Shown piece by piece: positions 34,166 to 42,854 of a stretch of 64,000 nt of DNA. Under the pieces are notes generated by a model that worked only from the letters and a program-made list of their open reading frames with translations, searched no databases and was not told the DNA's origin. Numbering within the stretch: the stretch's first letter is position 1; every line of letters begins with the position of its first letter. Source of the DNA: Streptomyces bluensis (lineage in GTDB: Bacteria > Actinomycetota > Actinomycetes > Streptomycetales > Streptomycetaceae); contig NZ_BMVM01000002.1 in the NCBI RefSeq assembly GCF_014650715.1, positions 620,001-684,000 on the forward strand, given 5' to 3'. The translations under genes were made by a program, and so were the position numbers.

Positions 34166-35013
34166 GCGAGTTCGCCCGCGGCGACTCCCCCCAGGGGCCG
34201 GACGACTTCGACGACTGGGTCGTCCGCACCGTCCTCAATCCCGAGACCCCCCTCTTCCGCGAGGCCCGCTATCTGCTGGCCGAAGAACCCGACCTTCGCG
34301 ACACCGCTCTTCACCTGTCCGTCCTCGCCGCCGTCGCCGACGGCAACGCCACCCGCGGGGGCATGGCCGGCTACCTGGAACGCAAGGCCACCGACATCGC
34401 ACACCCCATCAACGTCCTCGAAGACGCGGGCCTGCTCCACCGCGATGCGGACGCCTTCCGCGAAAACCGGCCCACATACCGCATCGCCGAGCCGTTGACC
34501 GCCTTCTACCACGCCATCATGCGCCCGGTATGGGACCAGTTGGAACGCCCCGGCAGCGCCGCCCGAGTCTGGCAGGCCAGTCGCCGCCGCTTCGTCAGCA
34601 ACGTCCTGGGGCCCCACTTCGAGCAGGTCTGCCGCGACTGGGCCCTGCACCACGCCGACCCCGGTCTGCTCGGCGGCTTGCCCGCCCGCGTCGGCCACGG
34701 AGTGGTCCACGACCCCAGAGCCCGCACCGGCAACGAGGTCGACGTGGCCGTTGTCGGCATCGCCGACGGCCACGCCAAGCCGCCGCTCCTGGCCATCGGT
34801 GAAGCCAAGTGGAACGACACGATGGGCGTCGCTCACATCGAACGCCTCATGCACATCCGCGAGCTCATCGCTCAGGGCGGCCGCTACGACACCACCCACA
34901 CCCGTTTGCTGTGCTTCAGCGGAGCAGGCTTCAACGACAAGGCGCACGCCGCCGCTGAGAGCTCGCCGAGCATTCAACTCGTCGACCTGGCAGGTCTCTA
35001 CGCCCAGGCGTGA
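34153..35013 (+). pseudogene. 5'-truncated DUF234-type ATPase, C-terminal part
   Basis: The only start for the 286-codon frame is TTG 34153 without a ribosome site. From YRREFARG onward the sequence matches the C-terminal half of actinobacterial ATPases of the ATPase_2/DUF234 type: LLAEEPDLRDTALHLSVLAAVADGNATRGG (a winged-helix part) and, at the end, GNEVDVAVVGIADG...LLAIGEAKWNDTMG, a restriction-endonuclease-like pattern (Asp and E-x-K). Walker A and B motifs, expected in the missing N-terminal half, are absent. The joint with the hydrolase remnant shows that a deletion or rearrangement removed both 5' parts. The frame is still intact, so a short product cannot be excluded. Confidence 0.7.
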
Positions 35014-35054
35014 GCGAGCCGTCCGGCCGCACGTGCGTACACCCGCCCACTCGC

Positions 35055-35711
35055 TCACCCGGCGGCCATCTCCCAGATCAGCAACTCCGCCGCCGTAACC
35101 GCCAACACGTCCGTCTCCGCCTCGTCCGCGATCCGGGCCGCGTCCCCGGCCGCCAGCTCCTCGCCGCCGAGTCGCACCTCACCCCGCACCACGTGCACAT
35201 ACACGAACGCCGCGACCGGAACCGCCGTACGCTCACCCTCAGCCAACCGCCGCACGTGCAGCACGGCGCCGGCCTCCGGAACCGCGTACGGCGTGGCGTC
35301 GGCGATGCCGTGGACGATCTCGTAGGACGGGTCCCCGCCGGGCCGGCCAGGGGCCAGCCACATCTGGACGAAGGTCAGGGGGACGGAGCCGTCGTTGCGC
35401 TCCACGTGGCGGACGCCGCCCGCCGAGCTGAGGCGCTGCACATCCCCGGGGCGGACCAGCGTCTCGTGGCCGGCGGAGTCACGGTGCGTCAGCTCGCCCT
35501 CCACCACCCACGTCACGATCTCCGTGTGGCTGTGGGGATGCTCGTCGAAGCCGGCGCCGGGCGCGAGCCGTTCCTCGTTGCAGGCGAGCAGCGGTCCGAA
35601 GCGGAGGTTGTCCGGATCGTAGTGCGGGCCGAAGGAGAAGGCGTGGAAAGAAATGATCCCCGCTGCGAGGTCCCCGCCGCTGTAGCGCTCACCGGCGCGC
35701 CGTACATCCAT
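35055..35711 (-). CDS. Pirin family protein (bicupin)
   Basis: ATG 35711 (MDVRRAGERY) gives 218 residues, short for a pirin (often 230-320). The N-terminal cupin carries the metal site: FDEHPHSHTEIVTWVVEGELTH, two His, one His and a Glu arranged as in bacterial pirins with quercetinase activity. The C-terminal cupin is degenerate (VRGEVRLGGEELAAGDAARI). Pirins bind iron and have been linked to quercetin 2,3-dioxygenase activity, redox sensing and, in Streptomyces, control of beta-oxidation. It is divergent from fasR, 63 bp away, so a link with lipid metabolism is possible but only by position. Confidence 0.9.
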   Translation of the reverse strand: MDVRRAGERYSGGDLAAGIISFHAFSFGPHYDPDNLRFGPLLACNEERLAPGAGFDEHPHSHTEIVTWVVEGELTHRDSAGHETLVRPGDVQRLSSAGGVRHVERNDGSVPLTFVQMWLAPGRPGGDPSYEIVHGIADATPYAVPEAGAVLHVRRLAEGERTAVPVAAFVYVHVVRGEVRLGGEELAAGDAARIADEAETDVLAVTAAELLIWEMAAG

Positions 35712-35774
35712 CACATACTCAACGGTAGCGACCCACCGCCCCACCCCGGCTTTCCGATAAGGCAGTCTTGTCCC

Positions 35775-36977
35775 GTGCCCGATCCCAGTAAGTCCTCGCC
35801 CCACGACGCCCCTCGCGTCCACCCGCACGCCGGAACGCTGAAGCGGCTGGAGAAGTCGTCCGGAAGTCTCGCCGCCCAGGCCATCGCGCGCATGGACGAG
35901 ACGCTGCCGTGGTACCGGGCCATGCCTCCGGAGAACCGGTCGTGGATCGGGCTGGTCGCCCAGGCCGGTATCGCCGCCTTCACCGAGTGGTTCCGGTATC
36001 CGGACGCCCCGCAGGCCATCTCCACCGATGTCTTCGGGACCGCTCCGCGCGAGCTGACCCGGGCCATCACCCTGCGGCAGACCGTCGAGATGGTGCGGAC
36101 CACCATCGAGGTGATGGAGAGCGCCATTGACGAAGTGGCTGCTCCCGGGGACGAGTCCGTGCTGCGCGAGGCGCTCCTCGTGTACGCGCGCGAGATCGCC
36201 TTCGCCACCGCCCAGGTGTACGCCCAGGCCGCCGAGGCGCGCGGCGCGTGGGACGCCCGGCTGGAGTCGCTCGTGGTGAACGCCGTGCTGTCGGGCGAGG
36301 CCGACGAGGGGGCCGTGTCGCGGGCCGCCGCGCTCGGCTGGAACGCGCCCGACCACGTGTGCGTGGTCCTCGGGACCGCCCCCGACGGTGACAGCGAGCT
36401 GACCGTCGAGGCGATCCGGCGCGCGGCCCGGCACGCCAAGCTCCAGGTGCTCACGGGTGTTCTCGGTGACCGGCTGGTCGTCATCGCCGGTGGCAGCAAC
36501 GATCCGCTGCAGGTGGCCAAGTCGCTGATCGGACCGTATGCCGCGGGACCCGTGGTGGCCGGGCCGATCGTGCCCGATCTGCTGGCCGCCACCCGGTCGG
36601 CGCAGGCCGCCGCAGCCGGGCTCAAGGCGTGTTCCGCCTGGCAGGACGCGCCCCGGCCCGTTCTGGCGGACGATCTGCTGCCGGAGCGCGCGATGGCCGG
36701 GGATCCGAGCGCTCGCGAGCAGTTGGTGGAGGAGATCTACAGACCACTGGAGGAGGCCGGCTCGGCGCTCCTGGAAACCCTCAGTGTGTATCTGGAGCAG
36801 GCGTCAAGTCTGGAAGGGGCCGCACGGATGCTTTTCGTTCACCCGAACACCGTGCGCTACCGGCTTCGACGTGTGACTGACGTCACCGGATGGTCACCAT
36901 CTGATGTACGCTCCGCGTTCACCCTACGCATCGCACTGATCCTGGGGCGCCTGGTCGACGGGGACCCCCCGGCCTAG
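35775..36977 (+). CDS. fasR: FasR-type activator of fatty acid synthesis genes
   Basis: GTG 35775 gives 400 residues. The C-terminus has a PucR-type helix-turn-helix: LLETLSVYLEQASSLEGAARMLFVHPNTVRYRLRRVTDVTG, and the middle has a GGDEF-like or CdaR-type regulatory region (VLGDRLVVIAGGSND). The N-terminal RsbRD-like domain has PENRSWIGLVAQAGIAAFTEWF. It lies directly upstream of fabD-fabH-acpP-fabF in the order known for FasR of S. coelicolor, an activator required for transcription of the fab operon. The start is inferred from a -10-like CAGTCT six bases upstream (leaderless type) and the conserved sequence after it. Confidence 0.93.
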   Translation: MPDPSKSSPHDAPRVHPHAGTLKRLEKSSGSLAAQAIARMDETLPWYRAMPPENRSWIGLVAQAGIAAFTEWFRYPDAPQAISTDVFGTAPRELTRAITLRQTVEMVRTTIEVMESAIDEVAAPGDESVLREALLVYAREIAFATAQVYAQAAEARGAWDARLESLVVNAVLSGEADEGAVSRAAALGWNAPDHVCVVLGTAPDGDSELTVEAIRRAARHAKLQVLTGVLGDRLVVIAGGSNDPLQVAKSLIGPYAAGPVVAGPIVPDLLAATRSAQAAAAGLKACSAWQDAPRPVLADDLLPERAMAGDPSAREQLVEEIYRPLEEAGSALLETLSVYLEQASSLEGAARMLFVHPNTVRYRLRRVTDVTGWSPSDVRSAFTLRIALILGRLVDGDPPA

Positions 36978-36978
36978 G

Positions 36979-37008
36979 GTTTTGTCGAGGGCCCACAAAA
37001 CGCCCTCG
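36979..37008 (+). promoter_or_regulatory. Two interleaved inverted repeats upstream of fabD
   Basis: GTTTTGT (36979-36985) pairs with ACAAAAC (36995-37001), and CGAGGGC (36986-36992) pairs with GCCCTCG (37002-37008). Both are perfect 7-bp matches, and the order is A B A' B'. At the RNA level the two hairpins exclude each other; at the DNA level they could be overlapping operators for FasR. The block begins two bases after the fasR stop. Confidence 0.6.
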
Positions 37009-37066
37009 TGTTCTTCGTCCCTGTCCCCACGGGCGGCCCCGGCCGTCCCCAAGAGAGAGTGTGAGA

Positions 37067-38017
37067 GTGCTCGTACTCGTCGCTCCCGGCCAGGGCGCCC
37101 AGACGCCCGGCTTCCTGACCCCCTGGCTCGAACTGCCCGGCGCCGCCGACCGCATCGGCATGTGGTCGGACGCCATCGGGCTGGATCTCGCCCACTACGG
37201 CACGCAGGCCGACGCGGACGCCATCCGTGACACCGCGGTGGCCCAGCCGCTGCTGGTCGCGGCCGGCCTGCTGTCCGCCGCGGCACTGGGTGACATCACC
37301 GGTGACCTCGCGCCCGACGCGGTCGCCGGCCACAGCGTCGGCGAGATCACGGCGGCCGCGTTCGCGGGCGTCCTCGACGACACCGCCGCCCTGGCCCTCG
37401 TACGCAAGCGGGGCCTGGCCATGGCCGAGGCCGCCGCGATCACCGAGACCGGCATGTCCGCGCTGCTCGGCGGCGACCCCGAGACGACGGTCCCGCACCT
37501 GGAGAAGCTGGGCCTGACCCCGGCGAACGTGAACGGCGCGGGACAGATCGTGGCCGCCGGCACCCTGGAGCAGCTCGCCGCGCTGGAGCAGGACAAGCCG
37601 GAGGGGGTGCGCCGGGTCGTTCCCCTCAAGGTCGCGGGTGCCTTCCACACGCACCACATGGCGCCCGCGGTCGACGCGCTCGCCAAGGCCGCCGAGTCCC
37701 TGACGCCGGCCGAGCCCGAGGTCACCTACGTGTCGAACAAGGACGGGCGGACCGTCGCCACCGGCGCCGAGGTGCTGTCCCGTCTGGTCGGCCAGGTCGC
37801 CAACCCGGTGCGCTGGGACCTGTGCATGGAGACGTTCAAGGAGCTGGGCGTGACCGCGCTCGTCGAGGTGTGCCCCGGCGGCACGCTCACCGGTCTCGCC
37901 AAGCGCGCGCTGCCCGGCGTGAAGACGCTGGCCCTGAAGACCCCCGACGACCTCGACGCTGCTCGCGAGCTCATCGCCGAGGCAGCGACATCCGCCGCTG
38001 ACGCGGTGGGTGCCTAA
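37067..38017 (+). CDS. fabD: Malonyl-CoA:ACP transacylase
   Basis: FabD moves malonyl from CoA to the acyl carrier protein and supplies both fatty acid and polyketide synthesis. The nucleophile is Ser90 in VAGHSVGEI, the catalytic His is in KVAGAFHTHHM, and APGQGAQTPGFL near the start is conserved. GTG 37067 yields 316 residues, the length I remember for the S. coelicolor protein; GTG 37061 would add two. It is the first gene of the fab operon, and the fabH gene starts 15 bp after its stop. Confidence 0.95.
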   Translation: MLVLVAPGQGAQTPGFLTPWLELPGAADRIGMWSDAIGLDLAHYGTQADADAIRDTAVAQPLLVAAGLLSAAALGDITGDLAPDAVAGHSVGEITAAAFAGVLDDTAALALVRKRGLAMAEAAAITETGMSALLGGDPETTVPHLEKLGLTPANVNGAGQIVAAGTLEQLAALEQDKPEGVRRVVPLKVAGAFHTHHMAPAVDALAKAAESLTPAEPEVTYVSNKDGRTVATGAEVLSRLVGQVANPVRWDLCMETFKELGVTALVEVCPGGTLTGLAKRALPGVKTLALKTPDDLDAARELIAEAATSAADAVGA

Positions 38018-38031
38018 GGAGCCCCAGAGCA

Positions 38032-39063
38032 ATGTCGAAGATCAAGACACGCAAGGGCGCACCCTACGCACGCATCCTCGGCGTCGGCGGCTACCGTCCG
38101 ACCCGGGTGGTGCCCAACGAGGTGATCCTGGAGACGATCGACTCGTCCGACGAATGGATCCGTTCGCGCTCCGGTATCGAGACCCGGCACTGGGCGAACG
38201 ACGAGGAGACCGTCGCCGCGATGTCGATCGAGGCGTCCGGCAAGGCCATCGCCGACGCGGGGATCAGGGCCGAGCAGATCGGTGCCGTGGTCGTCTCGAC
38301 CGTCTCGCACTTCAGTCAGACCCCGGCCGTCGCCACGGAGATCGCCGACAAGTTGGGCACGAACCAGGCCGCCGCCTTCGACATCTCGGCGGGCTGCGCG
38401 GGCTTCGGGTACGCGCTCACGCTCGCCAAGGGCATGGTCGTCGACGGCTCGGCGGAGTACGTGCTCGTCATCGGTGTCGAGCGGCTGTCCGACCTGACCG
38501 ACCTGGAGGACCGGACCACGGCCTTCCTGTTCGGTGACGGCGCGGGCGCCGTGATCGTCGGCCCCTCCGAGGAGCCGCACATCGGCCCGACCGTGTGGGG
38601 CTCCGAGGGCGACAAGTCCGACACGATCAAGCAGACGGTGCCGTGGAACGAGTTCAGGCTCGGCGACGTCTCCCAACTCCCGCTGGACGGCAAGGGCAAC
38701 GTCAAGTTCCCCGCGATCACGCAGGAGGGCCAGGCGGTGTTCCGCTGGGCCGTGTTCGAGATGGCGAAGGTCGCCCAGCAGGCGCTGGACGCGGCCGGGA
38801 TCACCCCGGACGACCTGGATGTCTTCATCCCGCACCAGGCCAATGTGCGGATCATCGACTCGATGGTGAAGACCCTCAAACTGCCGGAGCACGTCACGGT
38901 CGCCCGTGACATCCGTACCACCGGCAACACCTCGGCCGCCTCGATCCCGCTCGCGATGGAGCGGCTCCTGGCGACCGGCGAGGCGAAGAGCGGCGACACC
39001 GCGCTCGTCATCGGCTTCGGGGCGGGTCTCGTGTACGCCGCGACGGTCGTTACCCTCCCCTAG
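38032..39063 (+). CDS. fabH: Beta-ketoacyl-ACP synthase III
   Basis: FabH starts fatty acid chains by condensing an acyl-CoA (in Streptomyces mostly branched starters) with malonyl-ACP. The catalytic triad is visible as Cys122 (ISAGCAGFGYAL), His268 (FIPHQANVRI) and Asn299 (RTTGNTSAAS). The length of 343 residues is normal. ATG 38032 follows an AAGGAG site across 15 bp from fabD. Acceptance of branched starters explains iso- and anteiso-fatty acids of the genus, which is established for the family and not readable directly here. Confidence 0.97.
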   Translation: MSKIKTRKGAPYARILGVGGYRPTRVVPNEVILETIDSSDEWIRSRSGIETRHWANDEETVAAMSIEASGKAIADAGIRAEQIGAVVVSTVSHFSQTPAVATEIADKLGTNQAAAFDISAGCAGFGYALTLAKGMVVDGSAEYVLVIGVERLSDLTDLEDRTTAFLFGDGAGAVIVGPSEEPHIGPTVWGSEGDKSDTIKQTVPWNEFRLGDVSQLPLDGKGNVKFPAITQEGQAVFRWAVFEMAKVAQQALDAAGITPDDLDVFIPHQANVRIIDSMVKTLKLPEHVTVARDIRTTGNTSAASIPLAMERLLATGEAKSGDTALVIGFGAGLVYAATVVTLP

Positions 39064-39165
39064 GCACTCCGTGCCGGATCATGCTTCCGGTGCGGGAATG
39101 CACCACCCGTCGCTCACGCGGCGGGGGCCACACCCTCTGGATAAACCAACGAAGGAGCGCCTGAC

Positions 39166-39414
39166 ATGGCCGCCACTCAGGAAGAGATCGTCGCCGGTCT
39201 CGCCGACATCGTGAACGAGATCGCCGGCATCCCGGTTGAGGACGTCCAGCTGGACAAGTCCTTCACCGACGACCTGGACGTCGACTCGCTGTCCATGGTC
39301 GAGGTCGTCGTCGCCGCCGAGGAGCGCTTCGACGTCAAGATCCCCGACGACGACGTCAAGAACCTCAAGACCGTCGGCGACGCGACCGACTACATCCTCA
39401 AGCACCAGGGCTGA
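39166..39414 (+). CDS. acpP: Acyl carrier protein
   Basis: The 82-residue acidic protein has Ser41 in DLDVDSLSMVEVV, the site of phosphopantetheine attachment. It carries growing acyl chains between FabD, FabH, FabF and the reductases. ATG 39166 is preceded by GAAGGAG. The gap to fabF (138 bp) contains a small hairpin, CCCCGC-TGAC-GCGGGG (39501-39516), which may adjust the high ACP level relative to fabF. Confidence 0.97.
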   Translation: MAATQEEIVAGLADIVNEIAGIPVEDVQLDKSFTDDLDVDSLSMVEVVVAAEERFDVKIPDDDVKNLKTVGDATDYILKHQG

Positions 39415-39552
39415 TCGACCGATCACCCCGGGCCGGCCGCCCCGTTCCTGATGGACAGGTGCGTGGGCTGACTGCCGCCACCCGGCGGTGGCGCCGTTGT
39501 CCCCGCTGACGCGGGGGTTGTCCTCCTCGCATCCGTTGGAGAAAGAATTCCC

Positions 39553-40827
39553 GTGAGCTCGACCAATCGCACCGTGGTCGTCACCGGTATCGGCGCAACC
39601 ACACCGCTGGGTGGCGACGCGGCCTCTACCTGGGAGGGCCTGATCGCCGGACGTTCCGGTGTCAGCCCGCTGGAGCAGGAGTGGGCCGCCGATCAGGCGG
39701 TCCGCATCGCCGCGCAGATCGCCGTGGAGCCGACCGAGGTCATTCCCCGGCCGCAGGCCCGCCGCCTTGACCGCTCGGCGCAGTTCGCGCTGATCGCGGC
39801 CCAGCAGGCGTGGGCGGACGCCGGTTTCACCGAGAAGGCCGGCGCCGAGGGCTCGGACGTCGACCCCGACCGGCTGGGCACGGTCATCGCCTCCGGCATC
39901 GGCGGCGTCACGACTCTGCTCGACCAGTACGACGTGCTGAAGGAGAAGGGCGTCCGCCGTGTCTCCCCGCACACCGTGCCGATGCTGATGCCGAACAGCC
40001 CGTCCGCCAACGTGGGTCTGCTCGTCGGCGCCCGCGCCGGTGTGCACACCCCGGTCTCGGCCTGCGCGTCGGGCGCCGAGGCCATCGGCTACGCCATCGA
40101 GATGATCCGCTCCGGCCGCGCCGACATCGTCGTCGCCGGCGGCACCGAGGCGGCCATCCATCCGCTGCCGATCGCCGCGTTCGGCAACATGATGGCGATG
40201 TCCAAGAACAACGACGACCCGCAGGGCGCCTCGCGTCCCTACGACGTCGCCCGCGACGGCTTCGTCCTCGGTGAGGGCGCCGGCGTGATCGTCCTGGAGT
40301 CCGCCGAGCACGCCGCCAGGCGCGGTGCGCGGGTGTACGCCGAGGCGGTCGGCCAGGGCATCTCCGCGGACAGTCACGACATCGTGCAGCCGGAGCCGGA
40401 GGGGCGTGGCATCGCCCACGCCCTGCAGAACCTGCTGGACAACAACGACCTGGACCCGGCCGAGATCGTGCACGTCAACGCGCACGCGACCTCGACCCCG
40501 GCCGGTGACGTCGCCGAACTGAAGGCCCTGCGCAAGGTCTTCGGCGACGACACGGACCACTTCGCGGTCTCCGCCACGAAGTCGATGACCGGTCATCTCC
40601 TGGGTGGTGCCGGTGGCGTCGAGTCCGTGGCGACGGTCCTCGCGCTGTACCACCGGGTGGCTCCGCCCACGATCAACGTGGAGAACCTCGACCCCGAGGC
40701 CGAGGCCAACGCGGACATCGTGCGCGGGGAGGCCCGGAAGCTGCCCGTCGAGGGACGGATCGCCGCGCTGAACGACTCGTTCGGGTTCGGTGGGCACAAC
40801 GTGGTGCTGGCCTTCCGAACGGTCTGA
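39553..40827 (+). CDS. fabF: Beta-ketoacyl-ACP synthase II
   Basis: FabF elongates acyl-ACP by condensation with malonyl-ACP. The active site is complete: Cys171 (PVSACASGAEA), His311 (VNAHATSTPAGD), Lys343 and His348 (SATKSMTGHLLGG). The length of 424 residues is typical. GTG 39553 follows TTGGAGAAAG. A hairpin at 39501-39516 in the acpP-fabF gap may cause partial termination or mRNA processing. The operon ends with a strong palindromic terminator at 40850-40875. Confidence 0.97.
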   Translation: MSSTNRTVVVTGIGATTPLGGDAASTWEGLIAGRSGVSPLEQEWAADQAVRIAAQIAVEPTEVIPRPQARRLDRSAQFALIAAQQAWADAGFTEKAGAEGSDVDPDRLGTVIASGIGGVTTLLDQYDVLKEKGVRRVSPHTVPMLMPNSPSANVGLLVGARAGVHTPVSACASGAEAIGYAIEMIRSGRADIVVAGGTEAAIHPLPIAAFGNMMAMSKNNDDPQGASRPYDVARDGFVLGEGAGVIVLESAEHAARRGARVYAEAVGQGISADSHDIVQPEPEGRGIAHALQNLLDNNDLDPAEIVHVNAHATSTPAGDVAELKALRKVFGDDTDHFAVSATKSMTGHLLGGAGGVESVATVLALYHRVAPPTINVENLDPEAEANADIVRGEARKLPVEGRIAALNDSFGFGGHNVVLAFRTV

Positions 40828-40849
40828 GCAACGCCTGTACGTGTACGGA

Positions 40850-40875
40850 GGGCGCCCACCGGCCGGTGGGCGCCC
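40850..40875. terminator. Bidirectional terminator between fabF and DUF3145
   Basis: GGGCGCCCACC (40850-40860) and GGTGGGCGCCC (40865-40875) form a perfect 11-bp stem with loop GGCC, followed by TTCGT. It lies between two convergent genes and can stop both. Confidence 0.85.
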
Positions 40876-40915
40876 TTCGTGCGTGCGGGGAGCGGAGAGT
40901 CCGTCAGAGGTTCGG

Positions 40916-41410
40916 TCAGACCACCTGGTGGAGCCAGCGGACCGGGGCGCCCTCGCCCGCGTACCGGAAGGGCTCCAGTTCGTCGTCCCAGGGCTTGCCG
41001 AGGAGCCTGGCGAGTTCGGCCTCCAGGTCGGTCTCGCCGTGCTGGGAACGGGCCAGGGCGGCGCGCAGCCGGTCCTCGGGGATCAGGATGTCACCGTGGA
41101 TGCCGGTGACCGCGTGGAAGATGCCCAGGTCGGGGGTGCAGCTGTAGCGCTCGCCCTCGGCGGTCGGGCACGGTTCGGCGGTGACCTCGAAGCGGAGCAG
41201 GTCCCAGCCGCGCAGCGCGGAGGCGAGCTTGGAGGCGGTGCCGACCTGGCCCTGCCAGGAGAACTCGGATCTCCAGGTGCCCGGTGACGCCGGCTGTCTG
41301 ATCCAGTCGAGGTTCACGCGCGTACCGAGGACGCTCGCGACGGCCCACTCGACGTGCGGGCACAGCGCACGCGGCGCGGAGTGCACGTACAGAACTCCAC
41401 GTGTCGTCAC
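40916..41410 (-). CDS. DUF3145 protein
   Basis: GTG 41410 (MTTRGVLYVHSAPRALCPHVEW) has GGAGG upstream and gives 164 residues. The protein is of the DUF3145 family, conserved in actinobacteria and regularly found next to fabF. Motifs visible are WQGQVGTASKLASALRGWDLLRFEVTAE and LGIFHAVTGIHGDILIPEDRL. No catalytic residues are known for the family. The conserved neighbourhood with the fab operon hints at a role in lipid or envelope homeostasis, which is guilt by association only. Confidence 0.93.
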   Translation of the reverse strand: MTTRGVLYVHSAPRALCPHVEWAVASVLGTRVNLDWIRQPASPGTWRSEFSWQGQVGTASKLASALRGWDLLRFEVTAEPCPTAEGERYSCTPDLGIFHAVTGIHGDILIPEDRLRAALARSQHGETDLEAELARLLGKPWDDELEPFRYAGEGAPVRWLHQVV

Positions 41411-41547
41411 CGGGGCCTCCACAGAGCAGGACATCTGTAACTTAGCGGAATGGGAGCGGCGGGGGCAGCCACGGGGCGAGGCTATCGTGCGGCGGGCCAA
41501 GGAGTGTGACGTACAGTCGGAGCCAACGCCGGGAAAAGGCGAGGTTT

Positions 41548-41671
41548 CACCCGTGGGGACGCGCATTCGACGTCCGGTCAGGTGCCCCCCCCCGGCCGGG
41601 GGTCCGGGGGTTGCCCCCGGGAAAGCACAGCCACCCGTGGGGACGCGCATTCGACCTCCGGTCAGGTGCCC
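41548..41671 (+). repeat. Direct repeat in spacer upstream of SGNH gene
   Basis: The 445-bp gap 41411-41855 has no recognisable gene. Two 40-bp copies, 41548-41587 and 41632-41671, begin CACCCGTGGGGACGCGCATT and differ by one base (GACGTCC against GACCTCC). A third partial copy of GGTCAGGYSCCC follows at about 41675. A run of ten C (41585-41594) joins them. The remainder contains no clear promoter; CGAGGGGA at 41841 is the ribosome site of the SGNH gene. Confidence 0.7.
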
Positions 41672-41855
41672 TCCGGTCAGGCCCCCCGACCCGGGTAGGG
41701 CCGTGAGATGACCGTCGCTCCTGTGGCCCACTCGACAACCCGGTCACTCAAAGGGACGTGTGTAACGGGCCCCACAGTTGCAGTTGCCGCGCCTGGGAAC
41801 CTTCGCGCGTTGTGATGGGGTGGGGCCATCGCACGACCGACGAGGGGACCGACGC

Positions 41856-42752
41856 ATGCGGCACCGACGCCACCGATCACGGGCGGTTCTCTCCGTCGTG
41901 GCGGCAACCCTGCTGGGAGTGACCGCTTGTGACGCCTCCGGTGGCGACGGACCCGGCCCCTCGGGCACCCAGGCGAAGGCGCGGCCCTCCCCCACGCCCA
42001 GTTGGGACCGCACGCCGCGTTCGATCGCTGCCGTCGGGGACTCCATCACCCGCGGGTTCGACGCGTGTTCGGTGCTGTCCGACTGCCCGGAGGTGTCGTG
42101 GGCGACCGGCACGGACAGCAAGGTCAAGAGTCTCGCCGTACGGCTGCTGGGCGCGGCCGGAGCCGCCGAGCGCAGCTGGAACTACGCCGTGTCCGGGTCC
42201 CGGATGGCCGATCTGCCGGATCAGATGGCCCAGGCGGCGGCCAGGCGGCCGGAGTTGGTGACGGTGATGGCCGGGGCGAACGACGCGTGCCGCGCGACGA
42301 CCGACGCCATGACGTCCGTCGACGGCTTCCGCACCTCCTTCGAGGACGCCATGAAGACACTCCGCAAGACCTCGGCCAAGGCCCAGGTGTATGTGGCGAG
42401 CGTGCCCGACCTGAAGCGGCTGTGGTCCCAGGGCCGTGCCAACCCGCTCGGCAAGCAGGTGTGGAAGCTGGGTATCTGCCCGTCGATGCTGGGCGACCCC
42501 GACGCCCTGGACGCGGCGGCGACCCAGCGGCGCGACACGGTGCAGGACCGCGTGGAGGCGTACAACGACGTGCTGAAGGACGTGTGCGCGAAGGACCGTT
42601 ACTGCCGCTTCGACGGGGGCGCCGTCTTCGAGTACCGCTTCGGGACCGCGCAGTTGAGCCAGTGGGACTGGTTCCACCCGAGCAGGAACGGCCAGGCGAG
42701 GCTCGCGGAGATGGCCTACCGCAACGTGACGGCCCGCGAGGATCCCTCCTGA
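41856..42752 (+). CDS. SGNH-hydrolase lipoprotein
   Basis: ATG 41856 is preceded by GAGGGGA and gives 298 residues. An N-terminal signal with basic residues (RHRRHRS) and lipobox VTAC (LLGVTACDASGG) marks a lipoprotein, so the mature protein is anchored on the outer face of the membrane. The catalytic Ser is in AVGDSITRGFD, the oxyanion Asn in AGANDACR, and the Asp-His pair in WDWFHPSRNGQ, all as in the SGNH/GDSL lipase-esterase fold. Cys residues in the mature part (DACSVLSDC, GICPS, DVCAKDRYC) suggest disulfides. The substrate, ester or glycan acetyl, is unknown. Confidence 0.92.
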   Translation: MRHRRHRSRAVLSVVAATLLGVTACDASGGDGPGPSGTQAKARPSPTPSWDRTPRSIAAVGDSITRGFDACSVLSDCPEVSWATGTDSKVKSLAVRLLGAAGAAERSWNYAVSGSRMADLPDQMAQAAARRPELVTVMAGANDACRATTDAMTSVDGFRTSFEDAMKTLRKTSAKAQVYVASVPDLKRLWSQGRANPLGKQVWKLGICPSMLGDPDALDAAATQRRDTVQDRVEAYNDVLKDVCAKDRYCRFDGGAVFEYRFGTAQLSQWDWFHPSRNGQARLAEMAYRNVTAREDPS

Positions 42753-42854
42753 TCCTTCTCCTGTCTCGTACCAGTACCGTGCGTGCGCCTCTTCCGTCAC
42801 GGGCATACTGCCGCCGTCCGGCAGACCCTCGGCGACGGAAGGAACCGAACTCCC

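Noticed and set aside
35010..35774. Longer FasR start
   Set aside because: The upstream part overlaps the divergent pirin gene and has no resemblance to regulators.
36979..37008. H-type pseudoknot
   Set aside because: The order A B A' B' fits, but the connecting loops are 0, 2 and 0 nt, too short for two full 7-bp stems. Alternative hairpins or operators are more realistic.
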